A stretch of 64,000 nucleotides of DNA from Thermoplasmata archaeon (GCA_015063125.1 SUTB01000001.1:1-64000), one strand, 5' to 3'; positions 8,255 to 19,096 are shown, counted from the first letter of the stretch. Notes: generated by a model not told the origin, from the sequence alone. Numbers and translations: made by a program.

Positions 8255-8986
8255 TTAGAGAAGGATGTTCGGACCGTCCGGATTCTGAGCGGCAAGGGCA
8301 TCTGCCATGCTGTAGACGCTTCCGTCAGGCTTGGCGATCAGTACATCGTAGGCGGTGTTGAGGAACAGTCCGTTCTCCACCACTCCGGGGATCCTGTCTA
8401 TGGCGGCCTCCAGGAAGAAGGGCTTGCTGATGGATTCGAACCTGCAGTCGTAGATGTAGTTGCCCCCGTCAGTGACGAACGGTTTGCCGTCCCTCATCCT
8501 GAGCTCGGGTTTGCATCCCTGCTGCTCCAGGGCGTGCTTGGTGTGCTGATGGCCGAACTGCAGGACCTCCACTGGGAGAGGTGCTTTGGTTCCGAGCACA
8601 TCTACGAGCTTGGAGTCGTCGGCGATGATGATCTCCTTGACGGTAGCGGCAGCCACGATCTTCTCTCTGAGGAGCGCTCCTCCGAGTCCTTTGATCAGCT
8701 GCATCTGGGGATCCACCTCGTCGGCTCCGTCGATGGTGATATCCAGGTGATCGATCTCATCCAGATCCACGACTTTGATGCCGAGGCTCTTCGCCAGTTC
8801 CTCGCTCTGCACGGAGGTTGCTGTGCAGGTGAGGTTGTACCCCTGCTTGACGAGCTCTCCGATCCTCTCGATCATGAACTTCGCGGTGGATCCGGTACCG
8901 AGTCCTACGAACATTCCGTCCTTGACGTATCTGTTCACAGCCTCCTCAGCCACCAGTTTCTTCATCGCGTTCGCGTCGAGGGTCAT
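8255..8986 (-). CDS. rpiA: Ribose-5-phosphate isomerase A
   Basis: A 243-residue enzyme interconverting ribose-5-phosphate and ribulose-5-phosphate. It has the RpiA motifs in order: GLGTGSTA (phosphate loop), DITIDGADEVD (catalytic acid), KGLGGALLREK (catalytic Lys region) and DGGNYIYDC. I use the ATG at 8986 (MTLDANAMKK); a GTG at 8995 would add three residues. In archaea it supplies ribose-5-phosphate for nucleotide synthesis. It ends in TAA and is transcribed alone, divergent from the Dph6 gene. Confidence 0.95.
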   Translation of the reverse strand: MTLDANAMKKLVAEEAVNRYVKDGMFVGLGTGSTAKFMIERIGELVKQGYNLTCTATSVQSEELAKSLGIKVVDLDEIDHLDITIDGADEVDPQMQLIKGLGGALLREKIVAAATVKEIIIADDSKLVDVLGTKAPLPVEVLQFGHQHTKHALEQQGCKPELRMRDGKPFVTDGGNYIYDCRFESISKPFFLEAAIDRIPGVVENGLFLNTAYDVLIAKPDGSVYSMADALAAQNPDGPNILL

Positions 8987-9085
8987 ATCAGTCACAAGCC
9001 CCCATGCCGACAGGAAGATAAATGATTATTGGGGCTCAGTAGATGAAGGCTCAAGTTTTATTATCGGACACTCGATGGAAGGTCC

Positions 9086-9814
9086 ATGAGGCTAGCATCC
9101 CTGTACTCGGGCGGGAAGGACTCCACGTTCTCGTTATATCTGGAGGAGCAGATGGGCCATGACGTGCCCTATCTGGTCAACATCATGCCCGAGGACAAGG
9201 CATCATGGATCTTCCATACTCCCAATCTGAATGTCGTCCCGCTTATGGCGGAGGCCATGGGCAAGGAGCTGATAACTGCACCTAGTACCGGCACGGAGGA
9301 GGGGGACATGGAAGGTCTGCATAATGCCCTCGAGGGATTGGATGTGGACGGCATAATCACAGGTGCGGTCTGGTCCGATTACCAGTGGGACAGGATGAAT
9401 CTCGTCTGCAACGACCTCGGCCTGAAGGTGTTCTCTCCGCTGTGGAGGAAGGATCAGGACATGGTCATGGATGCCTTCCTGCAATCAGGCATCAAGGCGA
9501 TAATCGTCGGGTGCTACGCAGAGGGCCTGGGCCAGGAATGGCTCGGCAGAGAGCTCAACGCCGAGACCGTGGCGGAGCTGAAGATGCTCCGCGAGAAGTT
9601 CGGGATAAGCATAATGGGGGAGGGCGGAGAGTATGAGTCCATGACCCTGGATTCCCCGATGCATTCCCACCCGCTGGAGATAGTCTCCTCCGAGATTTCC
9701 TGGAAGAGGGACAACGGTACCCTGAATGTCACATCGGCGAGATTACGCCAGCGATCTGGGTTTGAAACCCCTCATCCTCAGCGCGTTGGACACGACCGAT
9801 ATCGACGACAGTGA
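9086..9814 (+). CDS. dph6: Diphthine-ammonia ligase (Dph6 / DUF71 family)
   Basis: A 242-residue N-type ATP pyrophosphatase. The P-loop SGGKDS is at residues 8-13, followed by the family motifs TGTEEGD and GAVWSDYQ, with MGEGGEYES later. Dph6 carries out the last step of diphthamide formation, amidating diphthine on the conserved histidine of EF-2. EF-2 itself is at 58881-61166. The final 24 codons overlap the 3' end of copA on the other strand and look less conserved than the body, so the original C-terminus may have ended near SARL (about 9747). Confidence 0.85.
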   Translation: MRLASLYSGGKDSTFSLYLEEQMGHDVPYLVNIMPEDKASWIFHTPNLNVVPLMAEAMGKELITAPSTGTEEGDMEGLHNALEGLDVDGIITGAVWSDYQWDRMNLVCNDLGLKVFSPLWRKDQDMVMDAFLQSGIKAIIVGCYAEGLGQEWLGRELNAETVAELKMLREKFGISIMGEGGEYESMTLDSPMHSHPLEIVSSEISWKRDNGTLNVTSARLRQRSGFETPHPQRVGHDRYRRQ

Positions 9815-11971
9815 CATCGCCGCAGCGGCTATCATCGGCATCACCATCACGAGGTCGGTGTATCCGAAGAGCACAGGAAGTCCCGCAGCGATCGGTATGC
9901 AGACCGCGTTGTAGAACAGTGCGAAGAACAGGTTCTGTTTCACGTTCTTCAGTGTCGCCCTTCCGATCTCCAATGCCGCAGGTACAGTCCTGAGGTCGTC
10001 GTTCATCAGAACGATGTCGGCAGATTCGATCGCTATATCGGTTCCTGAGCCGACCGCCATCCCCACATCCGATTGTGTGAGCGCAGGAGCATCGTTGATA
10101 CCGTCTCCAGTCATGGCCACGCGGGCCTGCTGAACCTGCAGCTTCTTGACGATGTCAAGCTTATCCTGGGGTCTGGTCTCAGCAACCACTTCCGTCAGTC
10201 CTGCCTGTTCCGCTATGACATCCGCGGTATCCTTGCGGTCTCCGGTGACCATCATGACTCTGACGCCCATGTCCTTGAGGTCTCTTATTGCAGCAGGGCT
10301 CTCGTCCCTTATGGGGTCGGAAACGACGATGGATCCTGATTGGATGCCGTCGATGGCCACGATGATTCCGGGGGAGTCCTGGAATTCGATTCCGTTTTCG
10401 GTCATCAGTGCTTCGTTGCCTATCTGTACATCATGACCGTCGACCCTGCAGTATATTCCTTGACCTGTGATGGCCTTGAAATCGGAATGCGGAGGAATCT
10501 CTATGTCGTTCTCCTTCGCGTAGTTGACTATCGCTTCGGCCAGAGGGTGCTCCGAATCGGATTCGGCAGCAGCCACAACGGAGATGAATTCCCTCTCGTC
10601 CTGTTCCGTTACGATCTTTGTGACCGTCGGGTGCCCTTTCGTTATAGTACCTGTCTTGTCCAGGATCACCGTGTCTATGTTGGCCGCAGCCTCTATCGAT
10701 GCGGCGGTCTTGAACAGTATCCCGTGTCTCGATCCATTCCCTGTGCCGATGACGATCGCCAACGGGGTCGCGAGACCGAGTGCGCAGGGACATGAAATGA
10801 CCAGAACGGAGATGGCAATCGTGAGACAGAATTCCAAGTCGTAACCCGCATCGGGAACGAACATCCCTGCCACGAACCATGCTATCGCCGACAGTGCCGC
10901 GATTACTATGACCGCAGGGACGAATACGGCTGCTACCCTATCCGCAACATGGGCCACGGGAGCCTTCGTTCCCTGCGCCATCTCCATCATCCTGGCTATT
11001 TGGAACAGAACGGTCTCTTCACCGGTTTTCTCGATTCTGATCTTCAGGCTTCCGTTACCGTTCACAGTGGCTCCGTAGACCACAGAATCTATTGTCTTGG
11101 AGACAGGGATTGATTCCCCTGTGAGCATGGATTCGTTCACCGCAGAGTTACCTTCGATGACGACTCCGTCCGCAGGTATGGACTCTCCCGGACGGACCAG
11201 GACGATATCCCCTACGATGAGCGATGAGGCCTCTACCTCGTACTCCTTGCCGTCCACGATGATCGTGGCCTTGCTGGGAGCTAGGGACAGCAGCTTCCTG
11301 AGGGAATCGTTTGTGTTATGCTTGGAGCGCGCCTCCATGTACTTCCCGACGCTGACTAGGGCGATGATCATGCCTGCGGAGTCGAAGCTCAGCATTATGT
11401 GCATGTGCTCATCGGTCATGAACGCCAATGCGGTGTAGTACAATCCCATCAGAAGCGATGCGGTGGTGCTCAGGGCGACAAGCGAATCCATGGTGGGGCT
11501 CTTGCTGAACAGTGCAGGATACCCTTTCTTGTAGAAGCGTCTGCCCGAGTACATTATCGGCAGGAAGATCGCTAGCTGTATGATGCAATCGACCCTCATG
11601 CCCCACGGGCTACCGAGAGCGGAAGACCAGGGCATCTCGAGGCCCAGCATCGGCCCCATTGCGATTATGCTCAGGGGTATGACGAAGAGTATGGAGATGA
11701 TGAGGTCCCTCTTCTGAATTCTGAGGGCCTCCAGCTCCTGCTGCTCAGCTCTCTCGCGATCGTCGCTGATCATCTGGTAGCCGGCAGAGGTGACCGCATC
11801 GGCCACCATCTCATCCGTAACCTTCGTCTCATCATAGGTCACCGTGGCGGTGTTGTTCCCGAAGTTGGCGACCACAGTCTGCACTCCGGGGATCTCGCCT
11901 ATGGCGCCCTCTATCCTGTTGGAGCAGGCGGCGCAGGTCATCCCGCCTATGCGGAACACACGTGTCTTCAT
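9743..11971 (-). CDS. copA: Copper-exporting P1B-type ATPase
   Basis: 742 residues. An N-terminal heavy-metal-associated domain (GGMTCAACS, residues about 8-16) precedes eight membrane helices, a TGES actuator motif, the CPC metal site (near residue 394), DKTGT, SEHPLA and GDGINDAP. Helix 7 carries FYN and helix 8 MSLSSISV, the pattern of Cu(I) pumps. Its start overlaps the stop of copZ by four bases (ATGA), so chaperone and pump are made together. It ends in TAA inside the tail of the convergent Dph6 gene. Confidence 0.95.
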   Translation of the reverse strand: MKTRVFRIGGMTCAACSNRIEGAIGEIPGVQTVVANFGNNTATVTYDETKVTDEMVADAVTSAGYQMISDDRERAEQQELEALRIQKRDLIISILFVIPLSIIAMGPMLGLEMPWSSALGSPWGMRVDCIIQLAIFLPIMYSGRRFYKKGYPALFSKSPTMDSLVALSTTASLLMGLYYTALAFMTDEHMHIMLSFDSAGMIIALVSVGKYMEARSKHNTNDSLRKLLSLAPSKATIIVDGKEYEVEASSLIVGDIVLVRPGESIPADGVVIEGNSAVNESMLTGESIPVSKTIDSVVYGATVNGNGSLKIRIEKTGEETVLFQIARMMEMAQGTKAPVAHVADRVAAVFVPAVIVIAALSAIAWFVAGMFVPDAGYDLEFCLTIAISVLVISCPCALGLATPLAIVIGTGNGSRHGILFKTAASIEAAANIDTVILDKTGTITKGHPTVTKIVTEQDEREFISVVAAAESDSEHPLAEAIVNYAKENDIEIPPHSDFKAITGQGIYCRVDGHDVQIGNEALMTENGIEFQDSPGIIVAIDGIQSGSIVVSDPIRDESPAAIRDLKDMGVRVMMVTGDRKDTADVIAEQAGLTEVVAETRPQDKLDIVKKLQVQQARVAMTGDGINDAPALTQSDVGMAVGSGTDIAIESADIVLMNDDLRTVPAALEIGRATLKNVKQNLFFALFYNAVCIPIAAGLPVLFGYTDLVMVMPMIAAAAMSLSSISVVSNALRMRGFKPRSLA

Positions 11972-12186
11972 GAGAACAGGCCGTGCTTGGCGGATGCCCT
12001 GAATCCGGCATCGACGACCGCACCGATGAGCTCCTCATCAGATGCACCGTCGTGCTCCACGACGGCCTTCCCTGCCTTGAGGTTCACATCCACGCTCTTG
12101 ACCTTGTCGAGTGCTGAAAGCTTCTCGTTGACCTTGGCAACGCAGCCCTCGCACATCATTCCTTCGATTTTCAATGTAGTCTTCAT
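11968..12186 (-). CDS. copZ: Copper chaperone CopZ
   Basis: A 72-residue single heavy-metal-associated domain: [15 protein letters not shown] with the MxCxxC site at residues 11-15, then the KVNEKLSAL helix and the [13 protein letters not shown] strand. It would carry Cu(I) in the cytoplasm and hand it to CopA, whose gene overlaps by four bases. It begins one base after the helicase stop on the same strand, so it may share that transcript or have a promoter inside the helicase gene's 5' neighbour. Confidence 0.9.
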   Translation of the reverse strand: MKTTLKIEGMMCEGCVAKVNEKLSALDKVKSVDVNLKAGKAVVEHDGASDEELIGAVVDAGFRASAKHGLFS

Positions 12187-12187
12187 C

Positions 12188-15100
12188 TCAAACCCTCTCT
12201 ATGGCATCGATTATGCCGGCGATCTCCTTGTCCGGATTCTTCCAGAATCCGGGAGTCCAGACCCTATGGATCTTCCATCCCCTGGATTCCAGGTACTTCT
12301 GCCTGTGGTAGTCCCTCTCCCTGGTGGAGTCGGACATCTCGTAGAGGCGGCTATCGCACTCGATACCGAGTATGTACCTGTCGTTCTGTTTGACGGCCAG
12401 GTCTATCTGGTATCCTCCGATACCGACGTTCCTCTCTACCGTGTAACCTTTCCTGAGCAATGCGTTGTAGACCTTGTCGGCTATGCGTCCGGAGTTGAAC
12501 TCCTCGGGCTCGGACCAACGCTGGTCACCGAAGGAATGGAGGATCGCATCCGCCAGATCCCTGTTGCCGCTGCTGATTGCATCAGCGTACTGGAGGTACT
12601 TCTTCAGCACGCGGGGACCATCGTTCTTGTTGTCCTCGACCTGGAGCTCCTTGGGCTCGAAGGACGATACGATGTAGATCTTCTTCTTCGCTCTCGAGAT
12701 AGCGACGTTGAGACGGTTCTCACCGCCGCGGTTGTTCAGCCAACCGAACCTCTGCATGAGCTTACCGTCGGCATTCTTCGCATATCCGATGGAGAAGATT
12801 ATGATGTCACGCTCATCTCCCTGCACACTCTCGATGTTCTTGATGAACAGACCTACATCCTCACCGTTGTCGAACCTCTTCATCTCGTTCGTGACGGTCT
12901 TACCGAACGCACCGTCCTTGGTGCACTCGTCATCGATCACATCGTTGATCAGATCCCTCTGGGATGCGTTGAATGTGATGATTCCGATGGTCTCGTCGTT
13001 CTTCCTCTCGTTGAATATGTGCTTCAGGAGCTCGACGACCTTGTTGGCCTCCGCTATGTTCGATTTGTTCTCCCACAGTCCGTCAACCCTGATGGTCTCT
13101 ATGGGCGGCTTGGGAGGATCTATGACGTTGGGGGAGACGTACAGCCTTCCTCCGTAGAACGCATAGTTGGAGAATGCGATGAGTTCCTCGTATTTCGACC
13201 TGTAATGGAAGTTCAGCAGGATGGAGTCGTACCTGGCCCTGGCAAGGTCCAGAAGGGACTCCTCTTCCAGCGCTGCGGATATGTCGTCGTCAAGGTCGTC
13301 CTCGTCGGAATCGTACTCGATCCTTCCGACTCCGAGGCTGGAGGGACGGAGCTGCTTGTGATCTCCGGCCACCACGACCTTCTTCGCACGGTAGATTGAG
13401 GGTATTCCCTTCTCCACGTACATCTGCGACGCCTCGTCGAAGATGAGCATATCGAACACACCCATCTCCAGCGGCAGTATCTCGGATACCACTTCAGGGG
13501 TCAGCAGCCATACGCGCACACCCTTGAAGAGCTCGTAGCCGTAGCGGTTGATGAACTTGTTGAGGTTCCATTTCCTCTTGGATTCGATGATCCTGTTGAT
13601 GTCCCCGCGCCTCTTGGACTCGGAGATGTACCTGAGGTTGTTCTGGAGGATCTCCTCCACCTTGTCCTTGCACATCAGGCGCTTCTCCTCCATCTTCCTG
13701 TCCATGTCGCGGATGATGCTGTCGAAGTCCCATATCTGCTGCATGATGTCTTTGTGCTCGGCATCGAACTTCATCAGGTGCTCGTTCAGCAGCCAGCTGT
13801 ACATCTTGTCGTTGCTGTCTGTGAACCTCATCTTAGTGGAATTGGAGATGGACAGTATATCCTCGCCGTAAAGCTTCTGGTCATCGTTCATTCTCTTGTA
13901 GACCGTGGACAGGGAAGCGAACTTCTCGTACTCGTCCAGTCCGTCGACGATCCTCCTGGGGTCGTCCATGAGATAGTTGAGCAGATGCTGGTTGTAGTTC
14001 TCGAAGTACTTCGAGGCCATGACAGTTGCCTCGCGGTTTACCTTGCCTTTGGAGAACAGCCTTCCCATGAATCCCTTGGAGTTGAAGTCCTTCATCTGCA
14101 TCTCCAGATCCATGAGGTCTGCCTTCATCTCCCCGATGTTGTATTCGGACAGGTCGGTCCTCATCTGAGTGATCCAGGGCAGGGATGATGACAGCGACAT
14201 GTAGTCGCTGAAGTTCCTCATCAGCGCTTCGTTGCCGAACGTCTTGTGCAGCTCGGTCACGACCGGGTACTTCAGGCCCAAGAGCTTGGGGTCGATATGG
14301 TCCTTCAGGACCTTGTACTCGCTGAACTGGCGTTCGTCCGCCAGATTGGTCTTCTCCATACCGTAGAGCTTGTAGGGTGCGATTCCGAAATCACCGGGAG
14401 TGTACATGGTGTCCGCTATGCGCGTGAGCATGTCCACATCGTCGTCGATGCTGTCCGATATCCTCTCGAGGTCGGTACCTCTCTTGGGAACTCCGGATGA
14501 GAGCATGACCTCCAGCTGTCTGTAGAACAGGTCCTTGTTTCCCACATCGTCGATCAGCAGGCAGTACTTGGACAGGTTTCCCAGACGTGAATAGACGACA
14601 TCTAGTGCGGTCTTCTTTTCGGAGACCATCAGGACGGTTTTTCCTTTCACCACGGCAGATGTGATCAGTCCGGTGATGACCTGCGACTTACCAGTTCCCG
14701 GGGGCCCCTGGACGACGATCTCGTCATCAGCATCGATCGCGGTGAGGATGTTCTCCTGAGCGCTGTTTAGCGAATTGATGTAGAACAGGTTCTTCTCCGA
14801 TGCCTGGATTCCCTTATTCTTGATCTCGTCGAATGACAGCGGGTCGGGCTTGTCCGACAGGAAATCGGTCTTGTCCAGGTTCTCGACCAGATCCATCAGG
14901 ATACCGTTGATCTCCTTGCCGGAGAGAATGGCATCGAAGTCCCTTTGGATAGAACTCGAGTATGTGGGGTACTTACCTACCACGATGTTGGGCACCAGTT
15001 CCATGTCCCCTGGCAGGTAGTCGGGGAACTCCCCGGCCTTGTAGTCGATGAACTCCATCGGCTCGGCGTTCTCGCACTTGATCTCGATGCCGTTCATCTT

Positions 15101-15913
15101 GAAGAAGTGGAGCGAGTCCTCGATGAATGTGTCCCCGTTGTATTCCTCCAGGATGTTGTTGGGGAGGGGCTTGTTCTGGCCTGTGGCCTTGATGTACGCC
15201 AGGATGAGCGTGTTGTTGTACATCGCATCGCGGGATGTATCGAATGTGAGCGTGATGGAACGGGCATCCTTCTCCAGTGTGACAGGGAAGAGCGCCATGG
15301 GTGCACGGATGTCGAAGTCGCCGTCGGGCATCTTACCCTGGACGAACGGGTATCCGATGTAGAGATCGTACTGTCCCTTCTCCCTCATCTCCCTGTTGAC
15401 CTCACGGATGACCTGGTTGAGGTGCTTGTAGACCTTCTCATCCTCCTTGCTGTTGGTGATGTCGCAGAGCTTCAGCACCCTCTTCTTTCCGAACAGCAGA
15501 CCGAGAACATCCTGGTCCGGGAGAGTCATGAGATCGAAGGTGTTCTTGACCGAGATCTTTCCCTGGTAGAGCAGACGGTTGCTCCTGCTTATGTTGATGA
15601 GCTTCTTCTCCAATTCCCTGAGGGTCTTGGCCGTGTCCGTTGCCAGATCGGATCCCTTGGCAGCCGTGACAGCGTACTTCCTGGTGATGGCCAGGAACCT
15701 TTCGCCATATACCTCGATGAACCTCTGGCCCACTCCCACGATGGCTACGAAATCCTCTATCTTCGTGGGTACGCGGTGTGCCATCTCCATGAGTGCCTCA
15801 TCGGGACAGACGTTCGGGATCCTTCCCGTTGCCATTCTGCCCTCTTCCCTGAGGCGCTCCCTCAGTTGGTACAGTTCGTCGTACAGCTGCTCTTCCAATC
15901 CCATAGAGGGCAT
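12188..15913 (-). CDS. Superfamily 1 helicase fused to HRDC-like and Vsr-like nuclease domains
   Basis: About 1241 residues. Order of parts: an HRDC-like helical segment (residues about 5-75, LYQLRERLREEGRMATGRIP), a DUF4011-like segment (ISRSNRLLYQG), Walker A GPPGTGKSQ (near 402), Walker B IFDEASQM (near 823) with GDHKQLRPSSLG, helicase motifs around VQGDERDIII and NVAISRAKKK, and a C-terminal endonuclease-like domain of the DUF559/Vsr type (GGYQIDLAVK, GIECDSR, RVWTPGFW). It should unwind or translocate on nucleic acid and cut it. Such fusions often occur in defence loci, but the true role here is unknown. I use the ATG at 15913, just after an AT-rich promoter-like stretch; a start at 16033 would overlap the divergent promoter. 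Confidence 0.85.
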   Translation of the reverse strand: MPSMGLEEQLYDELYQLRERLREEGRMATGRIPNVCPDEALMEMAHRVPTKIEDFVAIVGVGQRFIEVYGERFLAITRKYAVTAAKGSDLATDTAKTLRELEKKLINISRSNRLLYQGKISVKNTFDLMTLPDQDVLGLLFGKKRVLKLCDITNSKEDEKVYKHLNQVIREVNREMREKGQYDLYIGYPFVQGKMPDGDFDIRAPMALFPVTLEKDARSITLTFDTSRDAMYNNTLILAYIKATGQNKPLPNNILEEYNGDTFIEDSLHFFKMNGIEIKCENAEPMEFIDYKAGEFPDYLPGDMELVPNIVVGKYPTYSSSIQRDFDAILSGKEINGILMDLVENLDKTDFLSDKPDPLSFDEIKNKGIQASEKNLFYINSLNSAQENILTAIDADDEIVVQGPPGTGKSQVITGLITSAVVKGKTVLMVSEKKTALDVVYSRLGNLSKYCLLIDDVGNKDLFYRQLEVMLSSGVPKRGTDLERISDSIDDDVDMLTRIADTMYTPGDFGIAPYKLYGMEKTNLADERQFSEYKVLKDHIDPKLLGLKYPVVTELHKTFGNEALMRNFSDYMSLSSSLPWITQMRTDLSEYNIGEMKADLMDLEMQMKDFNSKGFMGRLFSKGKVNREATVMASKYFENYNQHLLNYLMDDPRRIVDGLDEYEKFASLSTVYKRMNDDQKLYGEDILSISNSTKMRFTDSNDKMYSWLLNEHLMKFDAEHKDIMQQIWDFDSIIRDMDRKMEEKRLMCKDKVEEILQNNLRYISESKRRGDINRIIESKRKWNLNKFINRYGYELFKGVRVWLLTPEVVSEILPLEMGVFDMLIFDEASQMYVEKGIPSIYRAKKVVVAGDHKQLRPSSLGVGRIEYDSDEDDLDDDISAALEEESLLDLARARYDSILLNFHYRSKYEELIAFSNYAFYGGRLYVSPNVIDPPKPPIETIRVDGLWENKSNIAEANKVVELLKHIFNERKNDETIGIITFNASQRDLINDVIDDECTKDGAFGKTVTNEMKRFDNGEDVGLFIKNIESVQGDERDIIIFSIGYAKNADGKLMQRFGWLNNRGGENRLNVAISRAKKKIYIVSSFEPKELQVEDNKNDGPRVLKKYLQYADAISSGNRDLADAILHSFGDQRWSEPEEFNSGRIADKVYNALLRKGYTVERNVGIGGYQIDLAVKQNDRYILGIECDSRLYEMSDSTRERDYHRQKYLESRGWKIHRVWTPGFWKNPDKEIAGIIDAIERV

Positions 15914-16035
15914 ATTATTTTCATTGTAGTAAAACAATGTCGCTTGGACAGGAAAATCTACCTTGATTTTTTTGTAAGGATGTTCAGCAGCGGACCTCTG
16001 CATCCAACTAAATATGCCGATTCCATCATCCACGT

Positions 16036-16422
16036 ATGCTGAGCACGGGAATCAAGGGTGCGCAATCGGTCGAGGTCACCGAGGACAACACAGCCATTTC
16101 TTTGGGTAGCGGGGACCTTCCCGTTTTCGCCACACCGGCCATGATCGCATTGATCGAGAAGACAGCTTCGCTCAGCGTCGCACCGTATCTCGATATCGGC
16201 ACATCGACAGTAGGCACCCATCTGGATGTGGCCCATTCTTCGGCGACACCGGTAGGGATGACCGTTGTCTGCGAGACAGAGCTCACGGAGATCGACAGGA
16301 GGAGACTGGTCTTCTCCGTCCGTGTATACGATTCCAAAGGCGAGGTCGGATCCGGAACCCATGAGAGGTTTATCGTAGATTCTGGGAAGTTCATGCAGAA
16401 GGCGGAGCTCAAGCGCTCTTGA
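16036..16422 (+). CDS. Hotdog-fold thioesterase (FlK-like)
   Basis: A 128-residue protein with the signature of the fluoroacetyl-CoA-thioesterase-like group: VFATPAMIALIEKTA (residues about 30-44), STVGTHLDVAH, then ATPVGM. These hydrolyse small acyl-CoA thioesters; the natural substrate cannot be read from sequence. It is divergent from the helicase gene and its last 14 bases overlap the end of the convergent MFS transporter gene. Confidence 0.8.
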   Translation: MLSTGIKGAQSVEVTEDNTAISLGSGDLPVFATPAMIALIEKTASLSVAPYLDIGTSTVGTHLDVAHSSATPVGMTVVCETELTEIDRRRLVFSVRVYDSKGEVGSGTHERFIVDSGKFMQKAELKRS

Positions 16423-17803
16423 CCTTCCTCTCGTCGATTATTATCGCAGTGATTATCGCCACTACCGATAGGATTATTCCGACGTACATGCAGAGCATGT
16501 AACCGTCCATGAAATCCTCAGGAGATATGAGGTCGACCGGAACCCCGATCGAACCTGAACCGTAGCTGACCATGGTCGCGAACAGTGCGGTACCGAACGA
16601 CCCTCCCACGTAGTACAGGAAGTTCGATATGGTCGAGGCCATGCCCTTCTCCTTCTCCGGGGACAGATCGACTATGCGGCTTGCAAGAGATGCCCCGCAT
16701 GATCCCCAGAATATTCCGCAGAGGAGCCCTATGGGGATGAAAGGCAGCCACCCCATATCTGGTCTGATCAGTGCATAGCCTACAGCCGATGCCAGCATGC
16801 TGACCGTGCATATTATCGACAGGTTGCGCCTGCCGTGGGTGTCTCCGTAATGTCCAGCAGGGATGCTGATGATGATCGTGAAGATGCTGGGGATCAGTAC
16901 GATGAATCCCGCCAACGTGTAGCTCATCTCCAGCTCTTTGATGAGGTAGAACGGGATCAGATAGGCGATTCCGACGTATGCGATGCTGGTCAGGAAGTAG
17001 GTCAGCATTGCCGAGTCCAATCTCCAGTCGCGGAACATGCTGACGTTGAGCATTGGGTAGGCAGCCTTCTTCTCCGCACGGACGAACAGTACAAGGGAGA
17101 CGATCGCAATCACGCCCAGCACCATGCAGATAGTCGCCTGTCCGTCCTTCGCGAACATCTCCACGATATAGACTGCGCAGACTATGGCGACGAAGAGCAG
17201 CGCACATCCGGTCAGGTCGAGCTTCGCACCTTTGACCGGGGTCTCATCGGGCAGTGCGCGGAATGCGAAGAGGATAGCGAATATCCCTATCGGGATGTTG
17301 ATGAAGAATGCCCAGTGCCAGGATAGCACATCGATGAGCACTCCCCCTACCGCGGGACCGGAGCAGAAGCCCACAGCTCCCGACAGCATCAGAACGCTCA
17401 TTCCGAGCCCTAGTTTGGTAGGCGGAAGGAACTTCACGCATACCATCGGGGCGACAGCTCCGAGCATAGCGGCTGCTATGCCCTGAACGGTCCTTGCGAA
17501 TATGAGGATCTCGAGATTCCATGACAGTCCGCATAATAGCGAAGAAGCCGCGAACAATCCGAATCCTATGATGAATATCCTCCTGATGTGCCCCATGTCG
17601 GCGATCCTGCCGAAGGTGAGCATCATACCGGCGATCATCATGAAGTATGTGACCGCCACCCAGGCAACTGCGTTGGCATCGGCTCCGAAGGATTCCGCTA
17701 TGGAAGGAAGGGCGATGTTGACGATACTGCTGTCCAGACCGTCCATGAAGACCGCAAAGGCCATCGCAAGGAGCGCCAACAGCTCTGCTCTGGTAAGGTT
17801 CAC
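16409..17803 (-). CDS. MFS drug transporter, DHA2 (EmrB/QacA) family
   Basis: A 464-residue integral membrane protein of about fourteen helices. The first helix reads FMDGLDSSIVNIALPSI, the family's motif D1. A GRIADMGHIRRIF motif A and a GAVGFCSGPAVGG motif C follow. It probably exports drugs or amphipathic compounds with proton exchange. It begins with GTG (17803). It lies 33 bases downstream of the TctA-type gene on the same strand, so the two may be co-transcribed. Confidence 0.9.
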   Translation of the reverse strand: MNLTRAELLALLAMAFAVFMDGLDSSIVNIALPSIAESFGADANAVAWVAVTYFMMIAGMMLTFGRIADMGHIRRIFIIGFGLFAASSLLCGLSWNLEILIFARTVQGIAAAMLGAVAPMVCVKFLPPTKLGLGMSVLMLSGAVGFCSGPAVGGVLIDVLSWHWAFFINIPIGIFAILFAFRALPDETPVKGAKLDLTGCALLFVAIVCAVYIVEMFAKDGQATICMVLGVIAIVSLVLFVRAEKKAAYPMLNVSMFRDWRLDSAMLTYFLTSIAYVGIAYLIPFYLIKELEMSYTLAGFIVLIPSIFTIIISIPAGHYGDTHGRRNLSIICTVSMLASAVGYALIRPDMGWLPFIPIGLLCGIFWGSCGASLASRIVDLSPEKEKGMASTISNFLYYVGGSFGTALFATMVSYGSGSIGVPVDLISPEDFMDGYMLCMYVGIILSVVAIITAIIIDERKVKSA

Positions 17804-17836
17804 GTTCCTGTTCTATCAATTGGATGTATATCAACA

Positions 17837-19096
17837 TTACATGATTAGCGACGGAAGTATCAGACAGCCGCAGAGGACGGTCTTACCCATGTCGTTTGAC
17901 ACAGGGATGAAACCGATGGCCAGTGCCACCCCCAAAACCACCAGTCCCCAGAATCCGGTGGATAAGGTTGTCATCCCAACGAGGAATGCGATGACCAGTT
18001 TGTTGATTCTTGTCATGTCCATCCTTTCCAAAAAGGAGGTCATGGCCCTTCCGCTCATGATTGTTAGATGATATCCGACAAGGGATGCTATCGCAGCAGA
18101 TACCAGCATCATGACAAGCGGTTCAGAGGCGAACCCTCCGATGGAATCTCCGAGGATGGTCCCTATCACGATTACCGTCCCGGAACGACCGCCCCCGGTC
18201 ACTGACAGGGTCACGAGGGACAGGACCGTGGTCACAGTACCTATCGAGGCTACAGTGGATATGAATCTCTCCGGCGTCCTATCCGGCATGAGCGTTGCGG
18301 ACACTGTGGCCCCCACGGTGGATGTGATGCCGGGGAACCAGCCGGCTATCGCCCCCATTATCACTCCCTTGAGTCCGGGAATAACTCCTACGGGATCTTT
18401 TCCAGCATCCTTTTGCGCAGGTATCCTGCCACCGGTATCCGCTTCCAGCATGACAGGCAGTCCGAATAATCCTGTCAGCATGGGCATCAGCAGGGTCCCC
18501 TCTCCCAGCAGACCAGTGCATGGTATCGGCAGCTCCATGACGGCATAACCTAGGATCCCGGATAGCACGAAAGCAGCCGTGCCGTAGAAAGCATGCCCTT
18601 TCCTCCATTCGTTCAGCAGCAGGATCCCCGATACGAAGATCAGGACGCTCTTAGTCATTCCGTTCAATAGATCGGAACCGCCCATTGACATCACAGCCTG
18701 CAGAGGTATCGCAAGCAGCACGGCAGAAGAACATCCGATCAGGCTTCCGATGGCGGCCGCACGGACCGCCCTCATGCCTTCCCCGGCAAGCAGCAGACGA
18801 TGTCCAGGCAATACAGATATGGCATCCTCTGCATCTGGAGCGCCTATGTACACGGATGGGACGAAGTCCACATAAGAATGGACCACCGACGCCGACATTA
18901 TGGTGCTGCAGATCGCAACTGGAACGTACTCGCTAGATATGATGCCGGAGAGTGTTTCCTGCAAAGGAGGTAGCGAGATAAGGAGTATCGTTGCGAGCGT
19001 GTTCACATGGATCCCGGGAACGAGTCCCGAGAAGAGTCCCATGGTGCATCCTATCAGGGAGAATACCGCTACGATCAATATCAGCGTCGGGTCCAC
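17837..19096 (-). CDS. TctA / DUF112-family membrane protein
   Basis: A 419-residue, very hydrophobic protein of about ten helices. The GLVPGIHVNT and PGITSTVGATVSA segments are the duplicated glycine-rich signature of the tripartite tricarboxylate transporter TctA family, in its stand-alone archaeal form. No TctB or TctC gene is nearby, so the substrate is unknown. It starts with GTG at 19096. Upstream lies the AT-rich regulatory stretch of the methylamine locus. Confidence 0.85.
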   Translation of the reverse strand: MDPTLILIVAVFSLIGCTMGLFSGLVPGIHVNTLATILLISLPPLQETLSGIISSEYVPVAICSTIMSASVVHSYVDFVPSVYIGAPDAEDAISVLPGHRLLLAGEGMRAVRAAAIGSLIGCSSAVLLAIPLQAVMSMGGSDLLNGMTKSVLIFVSGILLLNEWRKGHAFYGTAAFVLSGILGYAVMELPIPCTGLLGEGTLLMPMLTGLFGLPVMLEADTGGRIPAQKDAGKDPVGVIPGLKGVIMGAIAGWFPGITSTVGATVSATLMPDRTPERFISTVASIGTVTTVLSLVTLSVTGGGRSGTVIVIGTILGDSIGGFASEPLVMMLVSAAIASLVGYHLTIMSGRAMTSFLERMDMTRINKLVIAFLVGMTTLSTGFWGLVVLGVALAIGFIPVSNDMGKTVLCGCLILPSLIM

